64,000 nt of DNA from the NCBI RefSeq assembly GCF_010091945.1, contig NZ_WVIE01000008.1, positions 62,001 through 126,000 of the forward strand, written 5' to 3'. Of this stretch, positions 7,412 to 16,081 are shown piece by piece. Origin of the DNA: Myxacorys almedinensis A. Lineage in GTDB: Bacteria; Cyanobacteriota; Cyanobacteriia; Leptolyngbyales; Leptolyngbyaceae. Numbering within the stretch: position 1 is the first letter of the stretch; each line of letters opens with the position of its first letter. Both the position numbers and the translations under genes were made by a program. The notes under the pieces are model-generated. The model saw nothing but the letters and a program-made list of their open reading frames with translations. It had not been told where the DNA came from and ran no database searches.

Positions 7412-10021
7412 ATGAGCAGAGTTCAGTTTTATAGATGGTCGGTTGTTCTGGTCAGTAGCCTTGTAAGTGGGTTGGTGTTGCCAGGAGGGGCTGAGGAGAG
7501 ATCCCCCCTAACCCCCCTTAAAAAGGTGGGAACCGAACAACGGCTTGAAGTCCCCCTTCTCAAGGGGGATTTAGGGGGATCAAAACCTACGGATCAAGCA
7601 ACTATGTCTCATCTCCGCCCTCGCCCTGCCACTACCGTCAAAGAGTGGGTCGCTCAAATCGAAGCGGCTACTGTGCAGATCACAGGGGTAACGCTCAACC
7701 GCACGGACACGGGACTGGAAATTGTGCTGCAAACCGCAGAGGGCAAACCGCTACAAGTCGATGCTACAAAGTTTCGCACGGAAGGCACTTCTCTGATTGC
7801 CGATATTCCCAATGCGGTGTTGGCGTTACCGACTGGGCAAGAATTTGTTGCCGATAATCCCGTTGCAGATGTGACAACAATTCGGATTGCACAACAGGAT
7901 GCCAATACGATTCGAGTCAGTGTGACGGGGAATAATGCGCTGCCTAAATCAGAGGTGACGTTGAAAGCGGGTGGGTTAGCATATAGTCTTAACCCGGATG
8001 CAGATGAGCCGGATGAGGAAATTGTCGCGACCGGGGAAAGACGGGAAACCTATCGGGTGCCGAATGCGAGTACTGCAACACGAACGGATACACCATTGCG
8101 CGATATACCCCAATCAATTCAGGTAGTACCTGAAGCTGTACTGCGCGATCAAAATGTTGTCCATTTGGAAGAGGTGCTTAGAAATGTTCCTAGTGGCAAC
8201 CAAATTTCGCCTTCGACACAGTCTGACAGCATAACCAGTCTGCGAGGTTTTCCAATCTTTCCTTTGGGTGGCAATTTCCTTAGAAATGGTCTAAGAGAAC
8301 GATTGGGCGCAGTACCAGTTATTTTTACTAATATTGACAGGATTGAATTTCTTCAAGGTCCGGCTTCAGTGCTGTTTGGGCCAGGTAACCCAGGTGGAAC
8401 CATCAACTTAATAACGAAACAACCGTTGCGCGAACCTTTCTACTCTCTTGATGCCACAATTGGCAGCTTTGATTTTTATCAGGTTGCAGCCGATTTGTCC
8501 GGTCCATTGAATGATTCCAGGAACGTTTTATATCGACTCAATGCATCTTACCTGGACAGAAATAGCTTCATTGATATTTTTGAGGAGAATCAGTTCTTTG
8601 TTGCTCCCGTATTAAGCTGGGCGATTGGGGATAGCACTAAGTTAACGATAGAAGGCGATTATACAGACTCACAAACTTCATATGTTCCGGGTCTGCCAGC
8701 AGTCGGCACTGTATTACCTAACCCAAATGGTCGCATCCCTCGCAATCGGTATCTTGGAGAACCTGATACTGCCTTAAACACTACTATAGCTAGAATTGGA
8801 TATAGTCTGGAGCATCAGTTCAGCAACGACTGGTCATTAAAAAATGCATTTCGGTTTAGTTCACTGCGATTGGACGAAGTCTCTATTAATCCTGACAGCC
8901 TTGAACCGAACAATCGAACGTTAAATCGTTTTAGTCGATTTACGGACATCGAAAATGATGCTTATGAGTTGGCATTAGACCTGACAGGTAATTTCTCAAC
9001 GGGTTCGATTGAGCATCAACTAATCTTAGGAGCCAATTTAGGTCGTACATACTTTGATATTAGAGACTCCTTTGGATCGGTTGCCCCAATTGATTTATTC
9101 AATCCTGTGTATGGACAGCCCTTTGAGACGCCTCCGCTTACTAGAATCAATACCTTTATAAGAAAGGATTTAGGTATTTATGTCCAAGATCAGGTCACTC
9201 TGTTAGAGAATCTTAAGTTGCTACTGGGTGTACGGTTTGATATTTTTGATCAAACCGATCGATTTTTTCGAGCAAGTACAGGAATTACTGAATCAAACAA
9301 TCAATCTGGTAGTGCATTCAGTCCCCGTGTAGGCATTGTTTATCAGCCGATTAGACCAATTTCACTTTATGCTAGTTATACTAGCTCATTTGTTCCGGTT
9401 ATTGGCGTAGCCTTCGATGGTAGCGAGTTTCAACCAGAGCGGGGCACTCAGTATGAGGTTGGAATCAAGGCGGATGTGAATGATCGGCTTTCGACAACCC
9501 TTGCTTTTTACAACCTGACAAGATCTAATGCTTTAACGTCTGATCCAGACAATCAAGGATTTTCTATTCAAACAGGTGAACAGCGTAGCCGAGGGGTTGA
9601 ACTCAACGTCGCAGGTGAAATTCTGCCAGGATGGAACATCACTGCAGGTTATGCCTACACCAATGCCCGAATCACTAGAGACAATGATCTTCCTGTAGGC
9701 AATCGCTTAGATAATGTACCTGAAAACTCCTTCAACTTATGGACAACTTATCAAATTCAACAAGGTACCTTACGAGGTTTAGGGTTTGGCTTAGGATTAT
9801 TTTATGTAGGTGAGCGCCAAGCAAATTTAGATAATACATTTTCTCTGCCCAGTTACCTTCGGACAGATGCGACAATTTTTTACCAGCGCGATCGTTTGCG
9901 TGCTTCCCTCAATTTCCAAAATCTGTTTAATGTAGATTACTTTCAGTCTTCCTACGGGGAGTTAGAGGTTTTTCCTGGTGAACCATTTACAGTACAAGGC
10001 AAAATCTCGTGGGAGTTTTAA
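7412..10021 (+). CDS. TonB-dependent siderophore receptor with AMIN domain (receptor 2)
   Basis: A paralogue of receptor 1 with the same layout: signal peptide, linker, AMIN domain (VQITGVTLNRTDTGLEIVLQ onward), TonB-box-like EEIVATGE, plug (TPLRDIPQSIQVVPEAVL; EFLQGPASVLFGPGNPGGTINL) and a beta barrel ending in GKISWEF. The frame is open from a GTG at 7403; ATG 7412 aligns with the start of receptor 1. The linker after the signal peptide contains a translated palindromic repeat (7500-7581) that reads SPLTPLKK...LLKGDLGGS, absent from receptor 1. The divergent barrel and plug suggest a different siderophore. Confidence 0.95.
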   Translation: MSRVQFYRWSVVLVSSLVSGLVLPGGAEERSPLTPLKKVGTEQRLEVPLLKGDLGGSKPTDQATMSHLRPRPATTVKEWVAQIEAATVQITGVTLNRTDTGLEIVLQTAEGKPLQVDATKFRTEGTSLIADIPNAVLALPTGQEFVADNPVADVTTIRIAQQDANTIRVSVTGNNALPKSEVTLKAGGLAYSLNPDADEPDEEIVATGERRETYRVPNASTATRTDTPLRDIPQSIQVVPEAVLRDQNVVHLEEVLRNVPSGNQISPSTQSDSITSLRGFPIFPLGGNFLRNGLRERLGAVPVIFTNIDRIEFLQGPASVLFGPGNPGGTINLITKQPLREPFYSLDATIGSFDFYQVAADLSGPLNDSRNVLYRLNASYLDRNSFIDIFEENQFFVAPVLSWAIGDSTKLTIEGDYTDSQTSYVPGLPAVGTVLPNPNGRIPRNRYLGEPDTALNTTIARIGYSLEHQFSNDWSLKNAFRFSSLRLDEVSINPDSLEPNNRTLNRFSRFTDIENDAYELALDLTGNFSTGSIEHQLILGANLGRTYFDIRDSFGSVAPIDLFNPVYGQPFETPPLTRINTFIRKDLGIYVQDQVTLLENLKLLLGVRFDIFDQTDRFFRASTGITESNNQSGSAFSPRVGIVYQPIRPISLYASYTSSFVPVIGVAFDGSEFQPERGTQYEVGIKADVNDRLSTTLAFYNLTRSNALTSDPDNQGFSIQTGEQRSRGVELNVAGEILPGWNITAGYAYTNARITRDNDLPVGNRLDNVPENSFNLWTTYQIQQGTLRGLGFGLGLFYVGERQANLDNTFSLPSYLRTDATIFYQRDRLRASLNFQNLFNVDYFQSSYGELEVFPGEPFTVQGKISWEF
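7500..7581 (+). repeat. Palindromic cyanobacterial repeat translated inside receptor 2
   Basis: GATCCCCCCTAACCCCCCTT at the left end and AAGGGGGATTTAGGGGGATC at the right are imperfect inverted repeats of each other, with a second inner pair between them. This C/G-run palindrome resembles short dispersed repeats common in filamentous cyanobacteria. It lies wholly within the coding sequence between the signal peptide and the AMIN domain and stays in an open frame. Confidence 0.75.
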
Positions 10022-10038
10022 GCGGCAAGGTGACGCAA

Positions 10039-11019
10039 ATGAAGATATTTCAACGCCGTATTACCTGTCTATTTCTACTAGGAATCGTAGTTTGCTTAGT
10101 TATTGGGGCTTGTGCCAGAAGTGTTAACCATCCCGTCAAGAAATCAGAACAAGCAGCACCAGAGTGTCGAGTTGTAAAGCATGTAATGGGTGAAACTTGT
10201 ATTCCTCATAGCCCCAAACGGGTTGTTACTATTTCTCACTTCGCTCTGGCTAATGCACTTATCTTAGGCATTAAACCAATTGGTAGCACTTCAGCTTCAA
10301 GTTATCCACAGGATATTTTCCCGCCATATTTAAGAGAAGAAGTAGGAGCAATACCAGTATTAGGTAGTCAGGGTACGCCCAATTTAGAAAAAATATCACT
10401 ACTCAGGTCTGATTTGATTATCAGTTGGGATGTTGTTCGTAGCATTTACCCACTTCTCTCTCAAATTAGTCCTACGATAATATTTCATTTTGGAGGAATT
10501 CCATATTGGAAAGATTTTTTTAATCTCATGGCTGAAGCATTAGAAAAGCAAGATGTTGCACAAAAAGCATGGGATAGATACTACCAACGAATTGAAGAGC
10601 TTAAGTTAGCCTTGAAAGATCGATATGTAAATAAAACAATATCCGTTATTACTCTTACTGAAGAGGACAGTTTGCAAGTTTGGAGTAGAAATTCATTTGC
10701 AGGTTCTATCCTTAATGATGTTGGACTAAAACGCCCAAAATCACAAGATATTGATACGCCTGATGGCTTAGTTTACTATCCACTTTCAGAGGAAAAGTTA
10801 GGGGAAATAGATGCTGATGTTTTATTTATTCAAGCGCGTGAAAATGTGACCGTTGAAGCATTTCAGAAGTGGCAAAAAGACCCTCTCTGGCAATCGCTCA
10901 AGGCTGTTCAGCAACATCAGGTTTATGTTGTAGATGTTTATGCCTGGATTGGATCAAATTTGATTGCCGCTGACGCTGTAATTGACGATCTGTTCAAACA
11001 CTTGGTTGATGAGCAATAA
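10039..11019 (+). CDS. Iron-siderophore ABC transporter substrate-binding lipoprotein (module 2)
   Basis: A FecB/FhuD-like periplasmic binding protein of 326 residues, paralogous to the one at 4787-5785. ATG 10039 is chosen because AAGGTGA lies about 6 bp upstream and it gives a lipoprotein signal with lipobox VIGAC; the frame is open from a GTG at 10009 that overlaps the receptor stop. Conserved features are PKRVVTISHFALANALILGIKPIG, PNLEKISLLRSDLIIS and the C-terminal VYVVDVYAWIGSNLIAADAVIDDLF-type ending. Base composition is more A+T-rich than its neighbour. It is probably cotranscribed with receptor 2. Confidence 0.92.
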   Translation: MKIFQRRITCLFLLGIVVCLVIGACARSVNHPVKKSEQAAPECRVVKHVMGETCIPHSPKRVVTISHFALANALILGIKPIGSTSASSYPQDIFPPYLREEVGAIPVLGSQGTPNLEKISLLRSDLIISWDVVRSIYPLLSQISPTIIFHFGGIPYWKDFFNLMAEALEKQDVAQKAWDRYYQRIEELKLALKDRYVNKTISVITLTEEDSLQVWSRNSFAGSILNDVGLKRPKSQDIDTPDGLVYYPLSEEKLGEIDADVLFIQARENVTVEAFQKWQKDPLWQSLKAVQQHQVYVVDVYAWIGSNLIAADAVIDDLFKHLVDEQ

Positions 11020-11039
11020 CTTGCCAATTCCTAGCGCTA

Positions 11040-11145
11040 ATGCTAATAACCGATCTTAATTCAATCTGATTATCGCTTTTGCTCTACTGTGTCCAAAGTC
11101 AATGGGCAAGATCCAATTGGCTTAGTATGGCGTTACGATCGCTGA
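11040..11145 (+). pseudogene. Fragment of the 5' end of a sucrase/ferredoxin-like gene
   Basis: From about 11065 this stretch translates as SDYRFCSTVSKVNGQDP and on to YDR, then TGA. It aligns with DCRFCSTVSKANGHDP...YDR at 12836-12910, the start of the sucrase/ferredoxin-like gene, at roughly three quarters DNA identity over 76 bp. The ATG at 11040 is one frame off the rest, and similarity stops at CGATCGCT. It is therefore a decayed partial duplicate, not a gene. Confidence 0.7.
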
Positions 11146-11177
11146 GATATACTGAACATGATGGTTTTGGAGGGAAG

Positions 11178-11459
11178 ATGAAAACGATAGAAACCACTGC
11201 TATGGTTAACGCTGAGGGAAAGCTACTGATTGAACTCGTGTCAGACCTGCCACCCGGAACCCATCAAGTCATCCTCGTGATTGATGAAACGTTGACACTT
11301 CCAGCAGAGCCAACCGTGAAGGAGCCTAAAACGCAATCAGAAACGCCCAAAACCGCTTGGGAAACTTTACGCGCCCATGCTGGCACGGTAGAAATGCCAG
11401 AAGATTGGTCCAAAGAGCATGATCACTACCTCTATGGAACTGCCAAGCGAGAGTCATGA
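11178..11459 (+). CDS. Putative antitoxin of a PIN-domain toxin-antitoxin pair
   Basis: A 93-residue protein starting MKTIETTAMVNAEGKL, preceded by a strong GGAGGGA. The N-terminal part looks like the AbrB/VapB-type or short beta-strand antitoxins paired with PIN toxins in cyanobacteria; the C-terminal part (TAWETLRAHAGTVEMPEDWSKEHDHYLYG) is the kind of tail that wraps the toxin. The frame is open further upstream to 11079, but those codons overlap the sucrase/ferredoxin fragment and lack a ribosome-binding site. The stop is followed after 3 bp by the toxin start. Family assignment is by context and general character. Confidence 0.7.
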   Translation: MKTIETTAMVNAEGKLLIELVSDLPPGTHQVILVIDETLTLPAEPTVKEPKTQSETPKTAWETLRAHAGTVEMPEDWSKEHDHYLYGTAKRES

Positions 11460-11462
11460 TCA

Positions 11463-11881
11463 ATGAGTACAGCGCGCTTGTTTCTTGACACCGTTTTTAT
11501 TCAAGCCCTCTACAACTCCCGCGATCAGTTCCATGCCAAAGCCCTAGCTTTGTTGTCTCAAGTTGAAGTTGCAGCAGAGGTATGGGTTACAGAAGCAATT
11601 TTAGTTGAAGTTGGCAATGGGCTAGGCACAGTGAATCGACCAGGGGCAATCGAGTTTATCCAGTTATGTTACCAAACTCCCAACATTTATGTAGTAGCGT
11701 TGATACGACATTACTGAAACGGGCTTTACAGCTTTATACCGCTCGTGCTGATAAAACCTGGGGTTTAACTGACTGTATTTCGTTTGTAGTTATGCAAGAC
11801 CAAAAACTAACCGAAGCAATTACTGCTGATCAGCACTTTGTACAAGCAGGCTATCGAGCATTGTTGCTGATAAATGCTTGA
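11463..11881 (+). pseudogene. PIN-domain (VapC-like) toxin gene, frameshifted
   Basis: Two overlapping frames make one PIN ribonuclease. 11463-11717 gives MSTARLFLDTVFIQALYN and EAILVEVGNGL; the frame from 11666 continues SVDTTLLKRALQLY, TWGLTDCISFVVM and TADQHFVQAGYRALL. The four expected acidic residues (FLDT, AILVE, LTDC, TADQ) are all present, but only across the break. The switch near 11695 (after NIYVV) corresponds to loss of one base. This is either a real mutation that leaves the antitoxin alone or an assembly error. Confidence 0.8.
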
Positions 11882-11940
11882 CTATCAATTATCACAGGTC
11901 GGGTAGACGATTGGAGTGAGTTGCCATGCCAAATCAACGG

Positions 11941-12198
11941 TTATTTGTTTAGTTTGATTTGATGCTCAACATACGATCGCAGTACCGAATTCATTAAAGA
12001 CTGATATCCTTTCCCTTGCCCCTTAAACCAATCTAAAACATCCTTGTCAAGCCGCAGAGAAATTGATTTTTTAGTTGTTGGTCTGACGATCTTAGCTTCT
12101 TTCCAAAAATCCGCATCTAACTCTGGAATCTCAGACAGATCAATTTCCGAATCAGGGATTGATTGTAGTTCTTCAAGTCTCTCTGGTGAGATAGTCAT
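11941..12198 (-). CDS. brnA: BrnA family antitoxin
   Basis: About 85 residues starting MTISPERLEELQSIPDSEID. The family pattern is clear: an acidic N-terminal part with LDADFWKEAKIV, then a ribbon-helix-helix-like C-terminus KKSISLRLDKDVLDWFKGQGKGYQ followed by NSVLRSYVEH. BrnA neutralises BrnT and binds the operon promoter. It overlaps the end of the toxin gene by about 26 bp, as is usual for brnTA. The frame is open a little further upstream (12228), but ATG 12198 fits the family start. Confidence 0.88.
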   Translation of the reverse strand: MTISPERLEELQSIPDSEIDLSEIPELDADFWKEAKIVRPTTKKSISLRLDKDVLDWFKGQGKGYQSLMNSVLRSYVEHQIKLNK

Positions 12199-12457
12199 AG
12201 TATTCCTTCCGTTCCTTTCGAGTAGCAAGTCGAGCCGAAATAATCCGAATTACATCATTTCTCTCAGTATGGACAACAACAATAATCACAACCCCTTGAA
12301 TTGCGCCGATGCTAATTTCCCGTGTTTCGCCGTAATCAAAGCGCTCATCAAGTCGAGTAAAAACAATTCCATCAAAAATAGCTCGAGCTTCTTCAAAGCA
12401 AATTCCATGTTTTCTAAAGTTTTGCCGATCTTTGTCATCGTCCCATTCAAACAGCAT
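12173..12457 (-). CDS. brnT: BrnT family toxin (RelE-like ribonuclease)
   Basis: A 94-residue BrnT protein: LFEWDDDKDRQNFRKHGICFEEARAIFDG, then DYGETREISIG and the C-terminal RIISARLATRKERKEYY. These are the diagnostic segments of the family (W-D-x-x-K...N-x-x-K-H-G and I-R-x-I-S-A-R...E-R-x-x-Y). BrnT cleaves RNA and inhibits translation. It is first in an operon with brnA, on the strand opposite the PIN-type pair, and looks intact. Confidence 0.9.
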   Translation of the reverse strand: MLFEWDDDKDRQNFRKHGICFEEARAIFDGIVFTRLDERFDYGETREISIGAIQGVVIIVVVHTERNDVIRIISARLATRKERKEYYDYLTRET

Positions 12458-12486
12458 CAGGGCGTATATACAATTTGTAGCTACAT

Positions 12487-12714
12487 CTAGGATATAATAT
12501 TCTGGGATTGCTGGCGTACAGCCTTAATTTCAGCCCTGATGTCATCATCGGGTGATTGGTTATAGAATTCTTGGATTAAAGCTGTTAAATCTGAACGTAA
12601 CCCTGCTTGAACTAAGGCTCTAGCAACCTGTGCCTGTTCATCTGGCTGCAATTGTTGTACGGTTGCGATCAGTTGTTCCACAGAAATAGAAATTGATATC
12701 ATGTTCGTACCCAT
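12487..12714 (-). CDS. Small hypothetical protein, antitoxin-like
   Basis: About 75 residues from ATG 12714, which has AGGAAGG 7 bp upstream; the frame is open from a TTG at 12720. The sequence (MISISISVEQLIATVQQLQPDEQAQVARALV, then SDLTALIQEFYNQSPDDDI) resembles short helical cyanobacterial proteins often found as solitary antitoxin-like genes. No partner toxin sits beside it. It lies upstream of brnT on the same strand, 29 bp away, so the three could form one transcript. Confidence 0.6.
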   Translation of the reverse strand: MGTNMISISISVEQLIATVQQLQPDEQAQVARALVQAGLRSDLTALIQEFYNQSPDDDIRAEIKAVRQQSQNIIS

Positions 12715-12808
12715 AATCAAGCCTTCCTAATTTTAGTGCGAATCATCGAGATCACGATTGGTCACTGTTGCACAAAACAAAGCTACCTCCTCCTAATTTT
12801 TTAATCGA

Positions 12809-13846
12809 ATGCTAACCAATCTTTCCACCCAACCCGATTGCCGCTTTTGTTCCACTGTTTCTAAAGCCAATGGACATGATCCGATCGGCTCTGCATGGCA
12901 CTACGATCGCTAGCTCATCATCGAAATGCCCCAACCCTGGGAGCGATCGCCCTGGATGGATCATCCTATTTTGCATCCGATCTACCACGACCTGATCAAA
13001 CCCTTACATGAAAATCACGGTCTCTGGATTCGTCCCCTGCTAATTGCGCCCGATTGGGATTACTCGATTCCCGGACACACCCGCATTCTGTACTATCATC
13101 GTCCAGCCGGATTATTTGCTCAATTTGAAAAGCAAGAGTTTATCGTACCCACCGATCAAATTTTTCCACTCGCAGCAGCACTGTTGCAGCAGCCAGACCA
13201 ACTCCCTCAATTTGAAGCCTATCGACAGGAAACATCGCATATCCGAGAGTTGATGGTTTGCACTCACGGCAATGTCGATGTTGCCTGTGCCCGCTTTGGC
13301 TTTCCCATTTATGAACAACTCCGTAATGACTATGCCGCAAACTCCGAAGGAAAGTTGCGCGTTTGGCGATGCAGCCACTTTGGTGGACACGTCTTTGCAC
13401 CTACTCTAGTTGACCTACCAGAAGGGCGTTACTGGGGGCACTTAGAGCCTGAGATGTTAGATCTGTTGGTGCATCGCAATGGTTCGGTTGCAGACTTGCG
13501 TTCCTTTTACCGGGGCTGGTGTGGGTTGAAGCAGTTTGAGCAAATTGCCGAGCGAGAGATTTGGATGCAAGAAGGTTGGAACTGGCTTAATTATCTCAAA
13601 CGGGGAGCAACGACTGCGATCGCACCCACTCACAACGAAGATGAAGAGGCTGATTGGGCAGAGGTACGAATTGAGTACGCCTCACCAGATGGCGGCATTC
13701 AGGGAGCCTATGAAGCCAGAGTAGAAGTCTGTGGCACGGTGATGACTCAATGGCGATCGGGCATCGATCAACCCGTGGAAGAAACCAAGCAATATCGAGT
13801 CAGTCAACTCATCAAACAAACTCCAGTCGCTCAAAATTCTGTCTAA
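12809..13846 (+). pseudogene. Sucrase/ferredoxin-like protein gene interrupted by an in-frame TAG
   Basis: Reading from ATG 12809 gives MLTNLSTQPDCRFCSTVSKANG through SAWHYDR, then TAG at 12911-12913, then LIIEMPQPWERSPW and 300 further residues in the same frame. The family (Suc_Fer-like, PF06999; a thioredoxin-fold ferredoxin-like protein) normally reads W-L-x-x-E-x-P-x-P-W here, so TGG to TAG is a single-base nonsense change. The rest is intact, including MVCTHGNVDVACARFG, the thioredoxin-like C-rich site (VWRCSHFGGHVFAPTLVDLPEGRYWG) and GWCGL. A shortened product from ATG 12926 would lack the N-terminal cysteine segment. It lies next to iron-uptake genes. Confidence 0.8.
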
Positions 13847-13962
13847 GCCTCACACAACTCGTGCCAAGCGCCAACCGCAGTTGGGTTGAGAGATCGCGGG
13901 TGCCATTTTCGGAAGATCCGCCGATTCTCATCCTAGATCGAGTCACGCAAACCCCTAGACTG

Positions 13963-13989
13963 TATAATCAGGAATAATTTTCATTAGCA
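13963..13989 (+). promoter_or_regulatory. Candidate promoter -10 (TATAAT) with abutting Fur-like box before FecCD genes
   Basis: TATAAT at 13963-13968 is followed directly by CAGGAATAATTTTCATTAGC. The AATAATTTTCATTA core resembles Fur boxes and the motifs before the receptors and araC 2. A repressor bound here would cover the transcription start of the importer operon. No convincing -35 was seen. Confidence 0.45.
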
Positions 13990-14013
13990 ACGTAGAGGCA
14001 AGCCGCCAATAGT

Positions 14014-15042
14014 ATGATCAATAGCGAACGTCCGCCTAAAGACTTGACACAACCCAGATTATCGCCATTGATAGGGCTAGGTTTGGGTGCGATCGTATTG
14101 CTCATTTGTTTGATATTCAGCGTCACCTTGGGTGCCAAAGATATCCCGCTACCCACTATTTTGGAGTCATTCACAAGATTTGACAACTCTGTTGATCACC
14201 TGGTAATTCAGACGGTGAGAATCCCGCGATCGGTGCTGGCAATCGTTGTTGGTGCTGCTCTGGCGGTGTCTGGCGCGTTGATGCAAGGCTTAACCCGCAA
14301 TCCTCTGGCTGAGACTGGAATTTTAGGCATCGGAGCAGGGGGCGCGCTGGCGGTTGTGGCAACACAATTTTTGTTTGGCAGTGCCTCGCTGACGGCTTAT
14401 GCCAGTGCTGCCTTCCTCGGTGCAGGCGCAGCAGCCGTGGCGGTTTACGGTTTAGGCACATTGGGACGCGGCGGTGCAACGCCATTAAATCTCACCGTCG
14501 CAGGGGCAGCGCTGACCGCGTTTATTTCCTCGATCACAACCGCCATCTTGATCGTGAGCCAGCGAACATTTGAGGAAATTCGGTTTTGGTTGGCGGGTTC
14601 TTTGGCAGGGCGAGATTTTAGTCTGCTTTTGCAGGTTTTGCCGTTCATGGGTATGGGCTTGCTGATAGCATTTTTGCTGGGCAGACAAATTACCACCATG
14701 AGTTTGGGCGAAGACATTGCCACCAGTTTGGGTCAACGCACCCTGTGGATCAAAATCTTGACCGCCACGAGCGTGGTTTTATTGGCAGGAGGTGCAGTCG
14801 CGATCGCCGGTCCGATCGGCTTTGTGGGTCTGGTTGTGCCGCATGTGGTGCGCTTTTATATCAAAACTGATTACCGTTGGATTTTGCCGTATTCTGCTCT
14901 GTTGGGTGCCATCCTGCTGTTACTGTCAGACATTGCCGCGCGGGTGGTGCTCAAACCGCAAGAAATCCCGGTTGGCGTCATGACTGCGATCGTGGGCGCG
15001 CCCTTTTTTGTTTATCTTGCTAAATCCAAGGTGAAAAAATGA
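14014..15042 (+). CDS. FecCD-family iron-siderophore ABC transporter permease (first)
   Basis: A 342-residue BtuC/FecCD-type inner-membrane permease with about nine or ten membrane helices. Family segments seen are VRIPRSVLAIVVGAALAVSGALMQG, TRNPLAETGILGIGAGGA, FWLAGSLAGRDF, LGEDIATSLGQR and GPIGFVGLVVPHVVR, followed by the closing RVVLKPQEIPVGVMTAIVGAPFF. It would form the channel with the second permease, with which it overlaps by 4 bp (ATGA), and be driven by the ATPase at 16082. Confidence 0.95.
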   Translation: MINSERPPKDLTQPRLSPLIGLGLGAIVLLICLIFSVTLGAKDIPLPTILESFTRFDNSVDHLVIQTVRIPRSVLAIVVGAALAVSGALMQGLTRNPLAETGILGIGAGGALAVVATQFLFGSASLTAYASAAFLGAGAAAVAVYGLGTLGRGGATPLNLTVAGAALTAFISSITTAILIVSQRTFEEIRFWLAGSLAGRDFSLLLQVLPFMGMGLLIAFLLGRQITTMSLGEDIATSLGQRTLWIKILTATSVVLLAGGAVAIAGPIGFVGLVVPHVVRFYIKTDYRWILPYSALLGAILLLLSDIAARVVLKPQEIPVGVMTAIVGAPFFVYLAKSKVKK

Positions 15043-16076
15043 AAGACTGGCTCATGGTTCGTTCTCCAGGAATGTCGTTTCGGATGGATCGCCGCCTGCC
15101 TGCGATCGTTCTTGCCTTAGCGATCGCGAGTTTTGCTGCGATCCTCCTCAATGTTGGGCACGGCGAATATGCGATCGCCGTCGGAGACATCATCAAAACG
15201 CTATTTGGCATTGATACGGGCAATCCCGATCATGTTTTTGTGATTCAAACCTTACGATTGCCGCGAACGCTCGTTGCTTTTATGGTGGGGGTCGCGCTAG
15301 CAATTTCCGGCACAATCTTTCAAGGGCTGACTCGCAATCCCCTCGCTGATCCCAGCATTATCGGGATCAATGCCGGAGCAAGTCTCGTTGCAGTGGCAGT
15401 CATTGTGTTATTTCCCTCTGCGCCAGTGTATGTCTTACCGATCGCGGCATTTACAGGTGCATTGTTGATCGCGATTCTGATTTATGGATTGGCTTGGAAT
15501 GGCGGAAGTTCGCCAATTTTGTTGATTTTGTTGGGAATAGGACTTTCTGCGATCGCGGGTGCATTCACCAGTTTATTAATTACGTTTGGCTCAATTAACG
15601 AGGTCAGCCAAGCTTTGGTATGGCTAGCAGGTAGTGTGTATGGTCGCACTTGGGAGCAGTTTTTTTCCTTGCTCCCCTGGGTGATCCTATTCGTTCCTCT
15701 CGCCTTTGGGCTAACGCGGCATTTGAATATTCTCAATTTGGGTGATGATATTGCGACAGGACTCGGCAGCCAAATTGAATGGCAGCGAGGCTTGCTCGTT
15801 ATTGTTGCTGTCGCCTTAGCTGGCTCATCTGTTGCTACCGCAGGCAACATCGGCTTTGTGGGGTTAATTGCACCCCATCTAGGACGTAAGTTTATTGGGG
15901 GAAATCATGCCAGTTTGTTGCCCGTAGCTGCTTTGCTCGGCGGGTTTCTAGTGGTGGCGGCTGACTTTGTTGGCAAAACACTAGTAGCCCCAATCGAACT
16001 TCCCTGCGGAGTTATTACAGCCGCGATCGGTGCTCCATTTTTTCTCTACCTGCTCATTCGTAATCGCAAGCGTTAA
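15039..16076 (+). CDS. FecCD-family iron-siderophore ABC transporter permease (second)
   Basis: A 345-residue partner of the preceding permease. Landmarks are [69 protein letters not shown] and [17 protein letters not shown], ending [20 protein letters not shown]. Its ATG overlaps the stop of the first permease, indicating translational coupling; a second in-frame ATG lies 15 bp further on. It functions in the inner membrane importing ferri-siderophore. Confidence 0.95.
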   Translation: MKDWLMVRSPGMSFRMDRRLPAIVLALAIASFAAILLNVGHGEYAIAVGDIIKTLFGIDTGNPDHVFVIQTLRLPRTLVAFMVGVALAISGTIFQGLTRNPLADPSIIGINAGASLVAVAVIVLFPSAPVYVLPIAAFTGALLIAILIYGLAWNGGSSPILLILLGIGLSAIAGAFTSLLITFGSINEVSQALVWLAGSVYGRTWEQFFSLLPWVILFVPLAFGLTRHLNILNLGDDIATGLGSQIEWQRGLLVIVAVALAGSSVATAGNIGFVGLIAPHLGRKFIGGNHASLLPVAALLGGFLVVAADFVGKTLVAPIELPCGVITAAIGAPFFLYLLIRNRKR

Positions 16077-16081
16077 TACCC

